From an uncultured Nannocystaceae bacterium (GTDB lineage Bacteria; Myxococcota_A; Polyangia; Nannocystales; Nannocystaceae), in the NCBI GenBank assembly GCA_938084085.1, contig CALKDV010000207.1, forward strand, positions 1-7,295: DNA of 7,295 nucleotides, in the 5' to 3' direction. The notes below the pieces were generated by a model, which searched no databases, had not been told where the DNA came from, and was given only the letters and a program-made list of their open reading frames with translations. Made by a program: the position numbers and the translations under genes. This document shows, in pieces, positions 6,152-7,295 of the stretch; within the stretch, counting starts at the first letter, position 1; each line of letters opens with the position of its first letter.

Positions 6152-6301
6152 GCGTCCATGCACAGCCGGAGTCGGACCTCGGAACCCAGACAAAACGCCG
6201 TTTAAAACCGCATGCTGAATGATGGGTGTTGCGCGGACGATTCCGGCCTATGAGCCGGCGCTTTCATGGGCAACGGTGGCGATCAACGCTAGGCTCAACG
6301 T

Positions 6302-6306
6302 CGGAG
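6302..6306 (+). promoter_or_regulatory. Ribosome binding site that decides the start of the lamin-tail protein
   Basis: CGGAG sits 8 bases before the ATG at 6315. This supports that start over the longer in-frame option at 6219, which has no such site and would add 32 residues in front of the signal peptide. Confidence 0.55.
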
Positions 6307-6314
6307 CCAGGCGC

Positions 6315-7118
6315 ATGAGAATTGAAAAAACAATCGTGAGTAGAAGTCCACGCATTGCCTCGGGCACCTCCCTTCGCTTGTGCCTCACGCTCCTCGGAAT
6401 TACCCCCGCATGTGGAGGCGCTACGGAGACCGATGAGTCTGCGACGATCGGCGAGGCGAGCACGGCATCGGACACGGGCGTCGATACCGGCGATGGCGAT
6501 GGCGATGGCGACGGCGTCGGCGACGGTGACGGCGACGGCGACCCCTCCACTACCGGTGACGGCGATGGCGATGGCGACCCCTCCACCACCGGTGACGGCG
6601 ACGGCGACGGCTGCCCAGGAGACGGCACGCAGGTGTGGATCAACGAACTTCACTACGACAACGACGGCGCGGACGCGGGCGAGTTCGTCGAACTCGCGGG
6701 GGTTGCCGGCGTCGAGTTATCGTGCTGGAGCCTAGAATTTTACAACGGCAATGGCGGCAACTCCTACGGCACCGGCACCTTCGGCGGCGGAGTCACCATG
6801 CCCGATGAGGGCAACGGCTACGGCGCGAGCGCCCTGGACTACCCTGGCATCCAAAACGGGGCGCCCGACGGAATCGCTCTGGTCTTCAACGGCGCCACCG
6901 TGGTGGAGTTCCTCAGCTACGAGGGAGCGATGACCGCCATCGATGGGCCCGCCGCGGGGCTCACCTCCATAGACATCGGCGTCACGGAGACAGCCAACAC
7001 GGCCGTCGGGCTCTCACTCCAGCGCATCGGAAACGGCTCGAACGCCACCGACTTCACGTGGGTGGGCCCCGAGCCGGCGTCTCCTGGCCTGATCAATTCG
7101 GCGCAGACGATTCCTTAA
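6315..7118 (+). CDS. Exported lamin-tail-domain protein with GD-repeat linker, probable lipoprotein
   Basis: A 267-residue protein. From ATG 6315 the N terminus is basic (MRIEKTIVSRSPR), followed by a hydrophobic stretch (LRLCLTLLGI) and TPACGG; Cys33 is the likely lipidation site although TPAC is a degenerate lipobox, so plain signal-peptidase-I export is an alternative. Residues about 34-58 are Thr/Ser/Glu/Asp-rich, then a Gly-Asp repeat linker occupies about 59-99, including DPSTTGDGDGDG twice. From residue 107 the sequence has the lamin-tail (LTD) hallmark: VWINELHYDNDG, then GEFVELAGVAGV, CWSLEFYNGNGG, a Gly-rich beta-sandwich body with PDGIALVFNG and VVEFLSYEG, and the closing SPGLINSAQT. 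In bacteria LTD domains occur in secreted and surface proteins, sometimes next to nucleases; here no catalytic domain accompanies it. GDGDGD linkers are common in Nannocystineae exported proteins and resemble Asp-rich calcium-binding repeats, but calcium binding is only a guess. It probably acts as a surface-attached binding or adhesion module. Confidence 0.9.
   Translation: MRIEKTIVSRSPRIASGTSLRLCLTLLGITPACGGATETDESATIGEASTASDTGVDTGDGDGDGDGVGDGDGDGDPSTTGDGDGDGDPSTTGDGDGDGCPGDGTQVWINELHYDNDGADAGEFVELAGVAGVELSCWSLEFYNGNGGNSYGTGTFGGGVTMPDEGNGYGASALDYPGIQNGAPDGIALVFNGATVVEFLSYEGAMTAIDGPAAGLTSIDIGVTETANTAVGLSLQRIGNGSNATDFTWVGPEPASPGLINSAQTIP
6489..6611 (+). repeat. GGCGAY coding repeat with an embedded 36-bp tandem duplication
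   Basis: Hexamers GGCGAT/GGCGAC (Gly-Asp) repeat through this stretch of the lamin-tail gene. Inside it a 36-bp unit occurs twice in tandem (6540-6575 and 6576-6611), each encoding DPSTTGDGDGDG. The two copies differ at three bases, all at third codon positions and all silent (ACT/ACC and GAT/GAC twice). The repeat forms the linker between the membrane anchor and the folded domain, so copy number would set linker length in 2- or 12-residue steps. Confidence 0.93.
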
Positions 7119-7140
7119 TCTCAACGAAGAACCATCGCCC

Positions 7141-7295
7141 ATGCCTCGCGCGAACCCGGGGACCCGGAGAGAACAAACCTCCCCGGTCAAACAGACCCCC
7201 ACCCAGCTAATGCGGGACCTTTATCGAGGGCTCGATGCGTTTGAAATCTCGCGCTCGGACGCCCGCGCTGTAAAGAAAAGCCGCGGATCGGACAC
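7141..7295 (+). CDS. Start of an unidentified reading frame (3' truncated)
   Basis: An ATG at 7141 opens a frame that stays open to the window edge (51 codons). A weak GAAGA lies 10 bases upstream. The visible N terminus is polar and basic, without a signal peptide or membrane helix; residues 20-40 (QLMRDLYRGLDAFEISRSD) look like an amphipathic helical region. I do not recognise the family. The 22-base gap after the lamin-tail gene and the same orientation would suit a shared transcript, but a chance open frame in GC-rich DNA cannot be excluded. Confidence 0.42.
   Translation, partial: MPRANPGTRREQTSPVKQTPTQLMRDLYRGLDAFEISRSDARAVKKSRGSD

Noticed and set aside
6243..6258. CCGGC-CTATGA-GCCGG hairpin as a terminator after the esterase gene.
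   Set aside because: The stem is only five pairs, lies about 90 bases after the stop, and is followed by no real T tract.
6248..6653. Minus-strand frames rich in Ser-Pro or Val-Ala-Ile repeats.
   Set aside because: They are the reverse reading of the Gly-Asp linker of the lamin-tail gene, whose frame is backed by a signal peptide, a ribosome binding site and a recognisable domain.

Overview
The window looks like a piece of a high-GC myxobacterial chromosome, most plausibly from the Nannocystineae (Nannocystis, Plesiocystis or Enhygromyxa type). This is an inference from three things seen in the sequence: secreted proteins with long Gly-Asp (GDGDGD) linkers, a protein ending in the AgmX/PglI-type C-terminal domain that is characteristic of myxobacteria, and a long CCTCAG hexanucleotide microsatellite between genes. 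No rRNA or tRNA gene, insertion sequence or CRISPR array was seen.

Layout. Positions 1-2082 (+) hold the C-terminal two thirds of a CzcA-type heavy-metal RND efflux pump, cut by the left edge. Facing it, at 2169-2789 (-), is a small single-pass membrane protein with a Cys-rich segment, a very basic linker and an AgmX/PglI-like tail. Next comes about 1.07 kb (2790-3857) with no gene I can support. It contains a 14-unit hexamer repeat, a 16-bp tandem duplication, local AT-rich islands and two copies of a near-palindromic TCCAWACTTGGAC motif. From 3858 onward everything supported reads on the + strand: two paralogous small STAS/SpoIIAA-like proteins (3858-4274 and 4583-5029, about 44% identical over 110 ungapped residues by my hand alignment) separated by a 308-base gap; an exported SGNH/sialate O-acetylesterase-like (DUF303) lipoprotein candidate (5111-6151); an exported lamin-tail-domain protein with a GD-repeat linker (6315-7118); and the start of an unidentified reading frame running off the right edge (7141-7295).

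How the parts relate. The metal pump is a stand-alone fragment here; its membrane-fusion and outer-membrane partners are not visible. The STAS-like pair is the most distinctive element: both lack the DSSG phosphoacceptor loop of classical anti-sigma-factor antagonists yet share a conserved RFMM...F..D..A.AWL C-terminal signature. The two exported proteins form a co-oriented surface-protein pair. No direct functional link between these groups can be shown from sequence alone, and I found no clear evidence of a complete new multi-gene system.
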